DNA of 53,330 nucleotides. Origin: SAR202 cluster bacterium. GTDB taxonomy: Bacteria > Chloroflexota > Dehalococcoidia > Lucifugimonadales > VXLM01. The position numbers were made by a program, and so were the translations under genes. The DNA is taken from contig JAKUTR010000017.1 of NCBI GenBank assembly GCA_022448725.1, forward strand, positions 1 through 53,330. Reading direction: 5' to 3'. A model generated the notes under the pieces. The model was not told the DNA's origin, did no database searches, and saw nothing but the letters and a program-made list of their open reading frames with translations. Below, piece by piece: positions 1 to 9,919 of the stretch (positions are counted from its first letter, which is position 1; the number at the start of each line of letters is the position of its first letter).

Positions 1-717
1 GCCCCCACAAAATCTAGTTCATTCCTCAAGGACTGCGATGCAGATCCAGGACAACTCAAGATTGCAGTCTCAGTCGCATCCCCTACAGGAACACCAGTTC
101 ATCCAGACTGTATTGCTGCGGTCCACGACATAGCAGCGCTATGTGAAGACTTAGGCCATCACGTAGTAGAAGCTGCACCTTCCTATAATGCGGATGCCCT
201 TTGGTACAACTTCACATCAATGATGTCTGTGGGAGTAGCCTGGATGGTCGATGCATGGGCCGAAAAGCTTGGGCGTGAAGCAGTAGATGATGAGTTAGAA
301 CCATTTATCAAGGCCCTCGCAGCCCACGGGAGAACCATCACTGGCCCCAATTACCTCGCAATGCTGCAAGAACTTCAGGTACTCGCTAGAGATATCGGTC
401 GGTTTTTCCAAGACCACCACATCTTGTTAACACCGACGCTCGGAGAACCAGCTATCCCACTTGGAGTCCTGAAATATGACTCAGGCGACCCACTGGAACT
501 ACGGAGGAGCCAGGGCAAGTTCTCACCTTTCACATACATGACGAATGTCACAGGTCAGCCCGCCATTACGTTACCCTTAGCTATGTCCCAAAATAACCTG
601 CCGATTGGGCTACACTTTGCTGGTAGATATGGAGACGAATCAACGCTATTTAAACTATCCACACAGCTAGAACAAGCGCGGCCATGGCTAGATCGAGTCC
701 CCCCAGTATCAGCATGA
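1..717 (+). CDS. Amidase signature family hydrolase, C-terminal part
   Basis: The reading frame is open from the first base of the window, so the gene starts upstream and 238 C-terminal residues are visible. The end of the protein carries the block typical of amidase signature enzymes: PFTYMTNVTGQPAITLPL, then LPIGLHFAGRYGDE and a closing LEQARPW. This C-terminus most resembles the amidases related to 6-aminohexanoate-cyclic-dimer hydrolase and other aliphatic amide hydrolases. The Ser-Ser-Lys catalytic residues lie in the missing N-terminal half, so activity cannot be judged. The substrate is unknown. The first Met in the visible part, at 220, is internal and not the start. Confidence 0.9.
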   Translation, partial: APTKSSSFLKDCDADPGQLKIAVSVASPTGTPVHPDCIAAVHDIAALCEDLGHHVVEAAPSYNADALWYNFTSMMSVGVAWMVDAWAEKLGREAVDDELEPFIKALAAHGRTITGPNYLAMLQELQVLARDIGRFFQDHHILLTPTLGEPAIPLGVLKYDSGDPLELRRSQGKFSPFTYMTNVTGQPAITLPLAMSQNNLPIGLHFAGRYGDESTLFKLSTQLEQARPWLDRVPPVSA

Positions 718-807
718 TACGAGCTTGTTACCCAGATGCTCATCTTTTTAACTCAGAAGACTCTACCCACTCCAATTGAGTGACAATTACTACATTAGGA
801 ATCGCTT

Positions 808-3381
808 ATGACAACACCCAGCATGCTCCCGCAAAACGTGAAACCCGAGCTGTACGACATCACGCTAATACCAAATCTGGACAATTTCACCTTTACTGGT
901 GAAGAGATTATCGATATCAGCATCTCGAAACCGACCACAGATCTGACACTTAACTCAACTGAGATTTCAGTGCAAGAATGTATGGTTGCAACATTCGACG
1001 GAAGAGCATTCGCGCCCCAAACCACCACCTTCGATGACGATGCAGAAACCGTCACTTTTACATTCACATCTGAATTACCAGCAGGACGGTCGAGATTACA
1101 TATTACATTCACCGGGGAACTCAACGATAAACTACATGGCTTCTACCGGAGCCGCTATGAGGACACCAACGGCCAGGAGCGATACCTAGCAACAACACAA
1201 TTCGAAGCTACAGACGCACGCCGCGCATTCCCTTGCTGGGACGAACCTGCCATCAAAGCGCGCTTCAGAGTAACACTTGAAATCCCGTCAGAACTCATTG
1301 CAGTTTCTAACATGCCTGTTACCCGTGAATCACAAACCACCAATAACAAAAAGCGCATAGAGTTTGCTGAAACACCAGTGATGTCGACGTACTTACTAGC
1401 ATTCATTATTGGTGACTTGTCATGGATCGAAGCAACGACAGATGACGGTACCCTAGTACGAGTTTTCACAGTTGCGGGGAACGAAGAACGTGGTCGCTTC
1501 GCGCTCGAGACATCGGTAAAGTTACTTTCCTACTTTAACAACTACTTTGGAATCCCCTATCCCTTGGCGAAAATGGACCACCTAGCTATACCAGACTTCG
1601 CAGCAGGGGCAATGGAGAACTGGGGAGCGATCACCTACAGGGAAAACGCCTTACTAGTCGACCCAGACTCTAGTTCGGCAGTCACCCGACAGACCGTAGC
1701 AAGTATCATCTCTCACGAAATGGCGCACCAGTGGTTCGGGAACCTCGTAACCATGGCCTGGTGGGATGCCCTCTGGCTCAACGAAAGCTTCGCTTCTTGG
1801 ATGGGAGACAAAGCTGTTGATTCGTTGTTCCCTGAATGGGACACGTGGACCGCATTCGTTTCACAAGATACAAATCGTGGTCTTGGCCTAGATGGGCTCA
1901 AGAACTCGCATCCAATACAGCAGGAGGTTTCCAACCCTGCTGAAATCGGCCAACTATTTGACGCCATAAGCTACAGCAAGGGTGGCTCTGTTCTAAGGAT
2001 GCTGGAAAACTTCCTAGGCCCGGATCCGTTTCAGCGCGGCCTCCATGACTATCTGTCCACGCACTCATACGCAAACGCTGAAACAACCGACTTGTGGCAT
2101 GCTTTAGCCAAAGCTTCAGGCCAGCCAGTAGAAGAAATAATGGAGTCGTGGTTAAACCAAACAGGTTATCCATACCTCAAAGTATCTGTGGATCGTGGCG
2201 TCGAGGAAACGGTCGTTACCGCTACCCAAAATAAATTCCTTTACGACAACATTGTCCAACCTAATGAGACAGACGAGACTCTTTGGCACGTCCCCTTCAG
2301 TGCCCGTGCCGTTGACAACTCTACCCAATCGACCCTAATAAAACAGCGGCGTGGCCAACTCGTCCTTCACTCATCAATGCCCCGATGGGTCAAGGTGAAC
2401 CGCAACCAGACCGGTTTCTACCGAGTCCAGTATGAGGAATTAGAAATTTCTCGGCTTTCTACTGCGGTCGAGAAATTGGCCTTACCTGCTATCGACCGGC
2501 TGGGTCTTCAAAGTGACGCATATTCTCTAGCAAAGGCCGGCCACATTCCCGCAACACAGTTCCTTGAGATAGCTCAGTCTTACAAGAACGAGGACAACGC
2601 ATATGTCTGGATTGATCTTGCTACGAACCTCGGCAGCCTAGACAACCTTCTAACAGATGAACCCTTCTTCGAGAATTTTCAACGGTTCGCCCGAAAGCTA
2701 TTCATCCCTTCCGCTGAACGTATGGGGTGGGAAGCAGCACCTACTGATGGGCACCTCGAAACACTTATGCGTAGTAGTGTACTGGCAGGAGCTGGGAATT
2801 ATGGGGACACCAACACTCTTAAGGAAGCCTCAAATCTATTCACTGCCTATCCGCAGGGCGTTCATGCTGATATTCGAAGAGTAGTGCTTAGCCTAGCCGC
2901 CCAGTCAGGAGATCGTTCAGTACAAGATGCTATGTGGGATCTACAGCGAAACGCAACAACGGAGGAGGAGAAAGTAAGAGTACTTGGGGCACTGACTGAG
3001 TTCACAGATCGAAACCTTCTACAGGCAACACTTGAACGAGTACTTGACGTCGAATACGTGCGTACACATAACGCAGTTGGAGTAATGGCACGTATGTCAA
3101 TGAACCCCCAGGGCCGTGACCTAGCGTGGCAGTTCCTTAAAGACAATTGGGACGAATTCGAACGCCGGTATGCTGACGGCGGATTCGCCATTATGACCCT
3201 GGTCAGTATAACTAGCCGGTTCACCACCCAAGATAAAGCAGAAGACGTCGCCAAGTTTTTTGCAGACCACAGTGTTGCATCAGCTGAGCGGACCATCCGC
3301 CAATCTTTAGAAGCTATAAACATCAACGTAGCCTGGCTTGCGCGGAACCGGCAGTTGTTAGCCGACTGGCTAGATTCATGA
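808..3381 (+). CDS. M1 family zinc aminopeptidase
   Basis: This 857-residue metallopeptidase removes N-terminal amino acids from peptides. The exopeptidase motif GAMEN is at residues 267-271. The zinc site HEMAH is at 303-307, with the third ligand Glu326 in LNESFA, which gives the classical HEXXH-x18-E arrangement. An ERAP1-type helical C-terminal domain fills roughly residues 530-850. No signal peptide is visible, so it is probably cytoplasmic. The ATG has an AGGA ribosome site eight bases upstream. Length and order match eukaryotic-type and actinobacterial PepN relatives. It lies 90 bases after the amidase and converges with the M20 genes. The family call is firm; the preferred peptide substrates are unknown. 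Confidence 0.96.
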   Translation: MTTPSMLPQNVKPELYDITLIPNLDNFTFTGEEIIDISISKPTTDLTLNSTEISVQECMVATFDGRAFAPQTTTFDDDAETVTFTFTSELPAGRSRLHITFTGELNDKLHGFYRSRYEDTNGQERYLATTQFEATDARRAFPCWDEPAIKARFRVTLEIPSELIAVSNMPVTRESQTTNNKKRIEFAETPVMSTYLLAFIIGDLSWIEATTDDGTLVRVFTVAGNEERGRFALETSVKLLSYFNNYFGIPYPLAKMDHLAIPDFAAGAMENWGAITYRENALLVDPDSSSAVTRQTVASIISHEMAHQWFGNLVTMAWWDALWLNESFASWMGDKAVDSLFPEWDTWTAFVSQDTNRGLGLDGLKNSHPIQQEVSNPAEIGQLFDAISYSKGGSVLRMLENFLGPDPFQRGLHDYLSTHSYANAETTDLWHALAKASGQPVEEIMESWLNQTGYPYLKVSVDRGVEETVVTATQNKFLYDNIVQPNETDETLWHVPFSARAVDNSTQSTLIKQRRGQLVLHSSMPRWVKVNRNQTGFYRVQYEELEISRLSTAVEKLALPAIDRLGLQSDAYSLAKAGHIPATQFLEIAQSYKNEDNAYVWIDLATNLGSLDNLLTDEPFFENFQRFARKLFIPSAERMGWEAAPTDGHLETLMRSSVLAGAGNYGDTNTLKEASNLFTAYPQGVHADIRRVVLSLAAQSGDRSVQDAMWDLQRNATTEEEKVRVLGALTEFTDRNLLQATLERVLDVEYVRTHNAVGVMARMSMNPQGRDLAWQFLKDNWDEFERRYADGGFAIMTLVSITSRFTTQDKAEDVAKFFADHSVASAERTIRQSLEAININVAWLARNRQLLADWLDS

Positions 3382-3404
3382 CTACCTTGCGCACCTACAT
3401 GGAC

Positions 3405-4748
3405 TTATAGGGATTCGTACAGATCCTCGCTGAATATGGACTCTTGCAGCGCTAGGTATCTAGCTTTCGTCATCAGCCGGTCGCTCTTTACGAGCACTTC
3501 TTTTGCCTTCTCCGCTTGCGCGGTAAGGAGATCAATAACCGTCATAGCCAACGCCTTCGCAGGATAGATCAGTGCCTGATCATAGTCACGGACCATATAG
3601 TCTCTACCGTGTCCAAGCCCAGTGAAACCACTTGCATAGGGGTGTATTACAGGCATAATCTGGCTAAGATCACCCATATCAGTTGATCCACCACGTCCAA
3701 CGCTATTACCCAGTTCACTCACACTGCTTCGCCCCACCAATCTTGTCGCGCTTTCTTTGAACAATTCTCCCAACCATCTATCGTTCTTGATCGGGAAGTA
3801 GCCCGGTATCGTGGTGATTTTGACGTTTGCCCCCAATGCAAGCGCTCCCGCTTTCATACATCGATCCATTTTGCTCGCAGCGTCGGCAATCGATTCAGAC
3901 GTCGCACCTCGGACTCTGCCTTCATAACGAACGCTCGACGGGACAGAGTTCACGGATCTTCCTCCATCCGTGATGATGCCATGTAATCTTACCGTGTCGG
4001 ATTCAGCAAATGTCTCACGCTGAGTATTGAGTGCATTCATCCCAACCATAGCAGCCTGCAGGGCATTCACTCCTTGGTGAGGAGCACTACCAGAGTGTGC
4101 AGACTTACCTATGAATTCAACTTGTTTAACTAGGTGCCCATTACTGGTACCCCCGAGAGAAAACTTGGAATGTTCAGAAGTAGCAGATGTGTGGACCATC
4201 ATCGCAATATCCACTTCATCGAACTCGCCAAGTCGTATGAATTCCTGCTTTCCAGAGAGCAAGCCGATTTGTCCATTTTCCCGAATGCGTAGTCGCTCTT
4301 CAATATCAATGAATTCTTCTGCCGGTACAGCCATGAAAATGACCTGACCATCCAAAGCATCCCGTACTTCAGGTACGGATAACCCCAACGCCACCCCCAA
4401 GATCATCCCTATTTGACAGTTGTGTCCACATGCATGAGCAACTCCCGTGCTGGGATCGGAATACCGGTGGTCCGGGACACGTAGCGCATCCATTTCCCCT
4501 AAAATCGCGACCGCCGGACCAGGGCGACCACCTGAAAGCACAGCTTTTATACCTGTTATCGCAATTTCATCACGATACGGGATTCCTATCTGGCTAAATG
4601 CGTCAGCCACCAGTCTAGACGTCTTTGCCTCTTGGAAGCCGACCTCGGGGTTTCGTAATACAGATTCAGCGATCTCAATTAGCCAGCCCCGACGTTGATC
4701 AATCGCAGCAATAGCAGCAGTTTTTAGTTCATCAATCCCCAACATCAT
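3405..4748 (-). CDS. M20 family amidohydrolase/peptidase, paralogue 1
   Basis: This 447-residue protein belongs to the M20D/AbgB-like amidohydrolases, which cleave N-acyl or aminobenzoyl amino acids or small peptides with a metal centre. Visible motifs are GEMDAL near residue 85, the metal site HACGHN beginning at His105, PAEEF with the catalytic glutamates, and a late GHGRDY. The dimerisation domain sits between about residues 205 and 320. The start is one of two adjacent ATGs with no clear ribosome site. It follows its paralogue by only 12 bases, so the two are probably co-transcribed. The residues after HACGHN (Cys-Gln) differ from the usual Asp-x-His of aminoacylases, so it may be closer to AbgB. 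The exact substrate cannot be told. Confidence 0.92.
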   Translation of the reverse strand: MMLGIDELKTAAIAAIDQRRGWLIEIAESVLRNPEVGFQEAKTSRLVADAFSQIGIPYRDEIAITGIKAVLSGGRPGPAVAILGEMDALRVPDHRYSDPSTGVAHACGHNCQIGMILGVALGLSVPEVRDALDGQVIFMAVPAEEFIDIEERLRIRENGQIGLLSGKQEFIRLGEFDEVDIAMMVHTSATSEHSKFSLGGTSNGHLVKQVEFIGKSAHSGSAPHQGVNALQAAMVGMNALNTQRETFAESDTVRLHGIITDGGRSVNSVPSSVRYEGRVRGATSESIADAASKMDRCMKAGALALGANVKITTIPGYFPIKNDRWLGELFKESATRLVGRSSVSELGNSVGRGGSTDMGDLSQIMPVIHPYASGFTGLGHGRDYMVRDYDQALIYPAKALAMTVIDLLTAQAEKAKEVLVKSDRLMTKARYLALQESIFSEDLYESL

Positions 4749-4760
4749 TGAAGAGGAGAT

Positions 4761-6101
4761 TTATTCTCCATATTCCTCTTCGCTTTGGAGACTCCGCATG
4801 AAAGCTAAGTATTGGCTTTTGGTCATCGGGGGAATAAACCGACTAATAACCTCATTCGCTCGGCTTCCATTTTCCGACAGTAGATCAACTATAGTATGCG
4901 CCATTGCCTTACCTGCCGTCGTCACTGCCAGTTCATAATCTTCGACCACATAGTCATCACCATGAGCTTTTCCTGTCGCTGCTGCTGCGTAAGGGTGTAT
5001 AGCAGGCATTATCTGTGAAACATCTCCCATATCGGTCGAGCCTGAGCGATGTCCCATTTGGACCACGTTACCATCACCGACCAGTGGAGTCGCATTCATC
5101 TCATAGATACTTGTCAGAAGAGGATCCTGTTGAATCGGGGCATATCCTGAAACAGTTGTAATCTTAACTCGACCTCCGACAGCCATCGCACCAGCACGTA
5201 GCGCCCGGTCCACCTTTTTAGCCGCTGAAGTGTAAGCGTCGATCGTCCGTCCTCGCACGAACGTTTCCATGCGCACATCCGCCGGGACGGAACTCACTGC
5301 AATCCCTCCCTGCGTTATTATCGGATGGACACGAATAGTGTCATGGTCTCGAAATGTCTCTCTTTGAGCGTGAATCCCCATAAGGGCAATATTCGCAGCA
5401 TTCAGAGCATTAGTACCTAAGTGGGGTGACCCACCAGCGTGGGAAGCAACTCCCAAAAATTGAATACGCTTGGCAACCATTCCATTGTTGGTAGCACCCA
5501 CTCCAATCGTTCCATCATGAGTCCAGTCACGATTTTCTGTGTGGGTCATCATCGCAAGATCCACATCATCCATGGCGCCGGATTTTATAAATTCAGGTGT
5601 ACCGCCGAGAAACTCTAGCTTGCCTTCGACTCGAAGATCATCCCGGTACTCGATTTCGATGTACTCTTCTGCGGGAACGGCCAAAAGCGCTACTCGACCA
5701 GAAAGGTTTTCCAACACTCCTGGTGCCTGTAAGCCAACAGCAACTGCCAACATATTGCCGATCTGAGCATGGTGGCCACACGCATGCGCGGCATTCGTGA
5801 GAGGATCGGCATGCGGATGGCCAAGTACAATTAGTGAATCAAGTTCACCAAACACTCCAACCGTTGGACCAGAACTGCCCCCCTCAAGCACTCCCTTTAA
5901 GCCAGTCAAGCCGATACTTGACTCGAACGGGATGTTAAGCTTTTCAAACTGATCACCAACGTACTTGGATGTCTTTTGTTCTCGGAATCCTGGCTCAGGG
6001 TTAGCAAGTATATGTTTTGCGATATCGATTAAATCGTCGCTTCGACGATCAATCTCGGCTGCCACTGAAGCTTTAATTTCGTCAATTGTCATCTTAGGCA
6101 T
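4761..6101 (-). CDS. M20 family amidohydrolase/peptidase, paralogue 2
   Basis: This second M20 amidohydrolase is collinear with its downstream neighbour along the whole length and is clearly a tandem duplicate. It has GELDSL in place of GEMDAL, HACGHH near residue 106, PAEEY, and GKAHGDDY near the C-terminus. I place the start at the ATG at 6101, because an AGGA ribosome site lies eight bases before it. A GTG two codons upstream, at 6107, is also in frame but would sit almost on that site. The gene is divergent from the glycerate kinase. It probably acts on a related but different N-acyl amino acid or peptide; divergence in the loop after HACGH supports separate substrates. Confidence 0.92.
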   Translation of the reverse strand: MPKMTIDEIKASVAAEIDRRSDDLIDIAKHILANPEPGFREQKTSKYVGDQFEKLNIPFESSIGLTGLKGVLEGGSSGPTVGVFGELDSLIVLGHPHADPLTNAAHACGHHAQIGNMLAVAVGLQAPGVLENLSGRVALLAVPAEEYIEIEYRDDLRVEGKLEFLGGTPEFIKSGAMDDVDLAMMTHTENRDWTHDGTIGVGATNNGMVAKRIQFLGVASHAGGSPHLGTNALNAANIALMGIHAQRETFRDHDTIRVHPIITQGGIAVSSVPADVRMETFVRGRTIDAYTSAAKKVDRALRAGAMAVGGRVKITTVSGYAPIQQDPLLTSIYEMNATPLVGDGNVVQMGHRSGSTDMGDVSQIMPAIHPYAAAATGKAHGDDYVVEDYELAVTTAGKAMAHTIVDLLSENGSRANEVISRFIPPMTKSQYLAFMRSLQSEEEYGE

Positions 6102-6229
6102 TGGCACATCCTGAGGTTATTTGGAAATCAACTTCCCGATTCTAGCAGAGAGCAATGTGGCAGCCAAAGTCTACCCTGAACAGTTGAAGCGGTATACTGA
6201 ATACTCCTAAGTTTCGAATGGAGCACTAG

Positions 6230-7381
6230 ATGAAAATAGTCATCGCCCCTCAAGCTTACAAAGGTAGTATCTCGGGCCTAGGTGTTGCGGAAGCTATCCG
6301 TGAAGGGATACTTCGTGTCATACCTGATGCCCAGACCGTTTTGGTACCTGTTGCAGATGGCGGTGATGGGACGCTTGAGACACTCGTTGAGACAACAGGA
6401 GGCGAAATTCGCAACCTTGAAGTCACTGGCCCACTTGGTCAGCAAGTGTCTGCAGATTGGGGAGCTCTCGGAGACGGCGAAACCGCGTTAGTCGAAATGG
6501 CTCGATCTTCTGGCTTAGCACTTGTTGCTGACAAGGATCGAAACCCCTTAACTGCAACAACCTACGGCCTTGGAGAAGTAATAAAGGCGGCGTTGGACGC
6601 TGGTTTCAGACGCTTTATAGTAGGGATTGGTGGTAGCGCCACTAACGACGCAGGTGCGGGTATGGCGCAAGCTCTGGGGGTACGGTTACTCGATAAGGAT
6701 GGAATGGATCTAGAAGTCGGTGGAGCGGCGTTGTCACGGCTAAAAAAGATTGATATGAGTGGCCTAGATACTCGGATCGCTGATTGCGAATTCTCAGTCG
6801 CCTGCGACGTGTCAAACCCTTTGACCGGCCCCGAAGGCGCAGCGGCGGTATACGGACCACAAAAGGGAGCTACACCAGCTATGGTCCAACAGTTAGATGC
6901 TGCACTTTTACACCTAGCCAAGATCGTCAAGGATGATTTGGATGCTGAAATTAACGGTGTACAAGGTGCGGGAGCCGCAGGTGGTCTCGGTGGTGGGCTG
7001 ATTGCATTTCTCGACGCCACTTTAAGAGCTGGTGTCGATATAATCCTCGATACAGTGGAGTTGGATAAGACAATGTGTGGAGCTACTCTAGTGATAACCG
7101 GAGAAGGTCAAATGGATTTTCAAACGGTTTACAGTAAAGCTCCGATCGGGGTCGCATGGCGTGCAAAAAAACTAGGCATCCCAGTAATTGGGATATCCGG
7201 GTCCCTTGGCCGGGGGTTCACCGATGTTCATCAGCACGGCATTGATGCCGCTTCCGCAATCGTACCCGGACCGATGTCACTGACCGAGGCTTCAGAGCGA
7301 TCCCATGAGTTAATCGCGGCGGCAGCAGAGCAAGCGATCCGCCATTTGCGCGTGGGGCAACGGGTGTTTGGAAGCCATTAA
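6230..7381 (+). CDS. Glycerate kinase (GlxK/GarK type)
   Basis: This 383-residue enzyme of the GlxK/GarK glycerate kinase family phosphorylates D-glycerate with ATP, normally to 2-phosphoglycerate, linking glyoxylate and sugar-acid breakdown to glycolysis. The N-terminus IAPQAYKGSISG and the ADGGDGTLETL block are family hallmarks. Further marks are GIGGSATNDAGAG near residue 135, GPQKGAT, and TGEGQMDFQTVYSKAP near residue 295. The length is normal. A GGAG ribosome site lies six bases before the ATG. Related steps appear elsewhere in the window (hydroxypyruvate isomerase-like at 9122, 3-hydroxyisobutyrate dehydrogenase family at 44322), but glyoxylate carboligase is not present. Confidence 0.96.
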   Translation: MKIVIAPQAYKGSISGLGVAEAIREGILRVIPDAQTVLVPVADGGDGTLETLVETTGGEIRNLEVTGPLGQQVSADWGALGDGETALVEMARSSGLALVADKDRNPLTATTYGLGEVIKAALDAGFRRFIVGIGGSATNDAGAGMAQALGVRLLDKDGMDLEVGGAALSRLKKIDMSGLDTRIADCEFSVACDVSNPLTGPEGAAAVYGPQKGATPAMVQQLDAALLHLAKIVKDDLDAEINGVQGAGAAGGLGGGLIAFLDATLRAGVDIILDTVELDKTMCGATLVITGEGQMDFQTVYSKAPIGVAWRAKKLGIPVIGISGSLGRGFTDVHQHGIDAASAIVPGPMSLTEASERSHELIAAAAEQAIRHLRVGQRVFGSH

Positions 7382-7424
7382 CTACCGCCTTGGATTGAAA
7401 ACCTAAGAGCAGACTGTTCCGATA

Positions 7425-8186
7425 TCAATCTTGTTGCTCCACCATAATCATGTGGACTTCCTTGGGCCCATGCATACCTTTAACAAGTGTTTGATCAATG
7501 TCAGCAGAACGACTTGGCCCAGTAATGATGTTCACATAGCTGAGAGCACCAGTCGCAAGATAGTCATTGCGCCGAAGAACAAATAACTCATCAAGGCTCT
7601 TTACGACCTGTCCCTTCAGTACAACTGCTACATGGATAGGTGGAAGTAATGATACCAATCTACTAACCCCTGCTTTAGCTTCGATCACTGCACTACCAGT
7701 CTCAGCTATAACCCAGTCCACACCCGTGATCCCCAGCCCAGTGTTGAGGGCCTCATCACGGAATTTTTGTCGCTGAGTTTGCCGACCGCCAACTTGTTCA
7801 TCAAAAGCCATGAGGGTTAGACCGATGTTGAGACTTAAGAGCTTTGCCTCCAACTCGAGGTTATCCAGCACGGTATGGGCAGATCTCATAGCCGTCGTTA
7901 TTCCTAGCTTTCGGATTAATTGTTCGATACATACTGCTGCGTCCTGGTATGTTGGTACTCTCACTACCTCCCAACCACCTGACCTCGCCGAAATCTCAAA
8001 TTCATCAAACAGTGCGTCCTCATTTTTCGACATCTCATTTTTTATTTGCACTACTCGTTCTTGAACTTGAGGGAGTCCATGCGCTAGCCCAGTAACTTCA
8101 GGGATTTCTCGAGATAAGCTTTCTGAATTGCCTAGCGCAGCACGTACTGAATTCAAAAACTCGGCTTTATTGGTATCTTGTGACAA
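7425..8186 (-). CDS. LUD domain protein, LutC/YkgG-like
   Basis: This 253-residue LUD-domain protein is related to LutC (YkgG), one of three subunits of the LutABC L-lactate-oxidising complex. The central segment GITGVDWVIAETGSAVIEA matches the conserved LUD core. LutA and LutB are not in the window, so involvement in lactate use is uncertain; stand-alone LUD proteins exist. The predicted start is TTG at 8186, preceded by a TAGGCGA ribosome site. The gene begins seven bases after the pantothenate kinase stop, so the two share a transcript. No membrane segment is visible. Confidence 0.87.
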   Translation of the reverse strand: MSQDTNKAEFLNSVRAALGNSESLSREIPEVTGLAHGLPQVQERVVQIKNEMSKNEDALFDEFEISARSGGWEVVRVPTYQDAAVCIEQLIRKLGITTAMRSAHTVLDNLELEAKLLSLNIGLTLMAFDEQVGGRQTQRQKFRDEALNTGLGITGVDWVIAETGSAVIEAKAGVSRLVSLLPPIHVAVVLKGQVVKSLDELFVLRRNDYLATGALSYVNIITGPSRSADIDQTLVKGMHGPKEVHMIMVEQQD

Positions 8187-8193
8187 ACTTCGC

Positions 8194-8976
8194 CTACTGG
8201 TTCATTTCGTAAATGATTTTTAGGCCACTAAGCGTCAAATCTTGGTTAACAGCGTCAAATAGATCCGGTTCCGCAGCAATTAATTCTGCGAACCCTCCTG
8301 TCGCTACTACCTTGCTCCCACCACCAAGTTCTTGGTTAAACCGGGTTACCATTCCCTTCACAATATCGGTGTACCCCAGTACCAGTCCTGATTGGAGTGC
8401 ATGGATGGTATTAGTCCCGATAGCGGTTTGGGGACGTTCCAACTCCACTCTGCGTAGTTGGGAGGCAGAGCGATATAAGGCTTCGGCAGCAATGGAAATC
8501 CCGGGTGCGATTGCACCACCTAAATACTCACCATCTGCTGTTATGGCATCAAATACCGTACCGGTACCAAAATCAACAACAATCACTGGCCCTCCGTACA
8601 GGTTGAGAGCCGCAACCGCATCAACGATACGATCCGCTCCAACATCTCTAGGATTATCGTAAAGAATTCTTATACCTGTCTTCACTCCGGTACCAACTAT
8701 GAGTGGATCAATACCAAAATACGTTTTGCTCATTTCGCGAAAGACAGATCGCAATGGTGGCACTGCACTACATAGCGCCACATCTGTGATTGAATCCGAC
8801 TGGATCCCTCGTAGTGGAAGAAGATTTGTAATCATCAAACCATACTCATCTAAGGTACGGCCACTTTCTGTGTTCAGACGCCATGTAGCCACAGGCGTGT
8901 GTGAACTGGAGTCCTTCTCAGCACTAAAAACACCAATCTTAATATTGGTATTACCTATATCGAGAGCTAGTAACAT
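8194..8976 (-). CDS. coaX: Type III pantothenate kinase
   Basis: CoaX performs the first step of coenzyme A synthesis, ATP-dependent phosphorylation of pantothenate. The 260-residue protein has the ASKHA-fold phosphate motif DIGNTNIKIGVF at the N-terminus, the GADR motif followed by IVDAVAALN, and DFGTGTVFDAI where most homologues read DFGTATTFD. Length is typical. It is first in a two-gene unit with the LutC-like gene and begins at an ATG. The second CoA enzyme in the window, CoaBC at 15931, is not linked to it. Confidence 0.96.
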   Translation of the reverse strand: MLLALDIGNTNIKIGVFSAEKDSSSHTPVATWRLNTESGRTLDEYGLMITNLLPLRGIQSDSITDVALCSAVPPLRSVFREMSKTYFGIDPLIVGTGVKTGIRILYDNPRDVGADRIVDAVAALNLYGGPVIVVDFGTGTVFDAITADGEYLGGAIAPGISIAAEALYRSASQLRRVELERPQTAIGTNTIHALQSGLVLGYTDIVKGMVTRFNQELGGGSKVVATGGFAELIAAEPDLFDAVNQDLTLSGLKIIYEMNQ

Positions 8977-9121
8977 AAAGCAAATGATACAGGTGTATGA
9001 CTCGTGTGTCAGTTAATGCTAGATGAGTTTGAGCAGCAATAGAAACTACATACGCCAGCACTTCCTTGACTCGACTCTGCCACTCACGAATAATGATGGC
9101 AATCTTCCAGATGGGGAACAT

Positions 9122-9919
9122 ATGCCAAAGCTGGCCGCCAATTTGTCCATGATGTTCAGTGAAGTCGACTTTATGACCCGGTTCAGCGTGGCCGCAGGGG
9201 CTGGGTTCAAGGGAGTTGAGTATCTCTTCCCCTACGACTATTCGGCGGAAGATATTCTTTCGGAACTCGAAAAATATGGACTAACACAGGTACTGCACAA
9301 CTTGCCAGCAGGTAACTGGGATGCTGGAGAGAGAGGAATAGCATGCCTACCGGACCGAGTCAATGAGTTCCAGAACGGTGTGATCCAGGGAATCGAGTAC
9401 GCTACCGCGTTAGGTTGTACCCAAATTAATTGTCTGGCGGGCATACGCCCAGATAGTGTGGACCACGACACCGCTCACGACACCTTGGTAAACAACTTAA
9501 GATTCGCGGCTGGTGAACTCCAGAAGGCTAACATCTCACTGCTTATCGAAGCTATTAATACTAAAGATATCCCAGGTTTCTACGTGACGACGACAGATCA
9601 AGCAAAATTGATCATTAACGATGTGGGATCAGATAACCTCCGACTCCAGTACGACATCTACCACATGCAGATCATGGAAGGTGATCTGATTCCTACCATT
9701 GAACAAAACCTTGACCTCATACAGCACATCCAACTCGCTGATAATCCTGGGCGCAACGAGCCAGGAACAGGCGAGATCAATTACCCTAACGTTCTCAGTG
9801 CAGTTGATTCACTGGGTTATAAGGGCTGGATCGGCTGTGAGTACAAGCCTCAAACCACCACAATTGACGGACTAGCTTGGGCTTCACCTTACCTAGGTGA
9901 TGTGAACCATGACAACTGA
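9122..9919 (+). CDS. Hydroxypyruvate isomerase-like TIM-barrel protein
   Basis: This xylose isomerase-like TIM barrel is related to hydroxypyruvate isomerase (Hyi), which interconverts hydroxypyruvate and tartronate semialdehyde. I start it at the ATG at 9122 rather than the in-frame ATG at 9023. Homologues begin MPK.AANLSMMF, a GGGGA ribosome site lies just upstream, and the result, 265 residues, is the usual size. Visible conserved parts are GFKGVEYLFPYDY, LLIEAIN with the metal-binding Glu, YDIYHMQI, HIQLADNPGRNEPGTGEINY and GCEYKP. Its last 11 bases overlap the next gene, so the two are translationally coupled. Other Hyi-like isomerases cannot be excluded. Confidence 0.9.
   Translation: MPKLAANLSMMFSEVDFMTRFSVAAGAGFKGVEYLFPYDYSAEDILSELEKYGLTQVLHNLPAGNWDAGERGIACLPDRVNEFQNGVIQGIEYATALGCTQINCLAGIRPDSVDHDTAHDTLVNNLRFAAGELQKANISLLIEAINTKDIPGFYVTTTDQAKLIINDVGSDNLRLQYDIYHMQIMEGDLIPTIEQNLDLIQHIQLADNPGRNEPGTGEINYPNVLSAVDSLGYKGWIGCEYKPQTTTIDGLAWASPYLGDVNHDN

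Noticed and set aside
89-100. Second GAAC-N4-GTTC match, a possible LexA box
   Set aside because: It lies inside the amidase coding sequence with no promoter. One such match is expected by chance in a sequence of this length.
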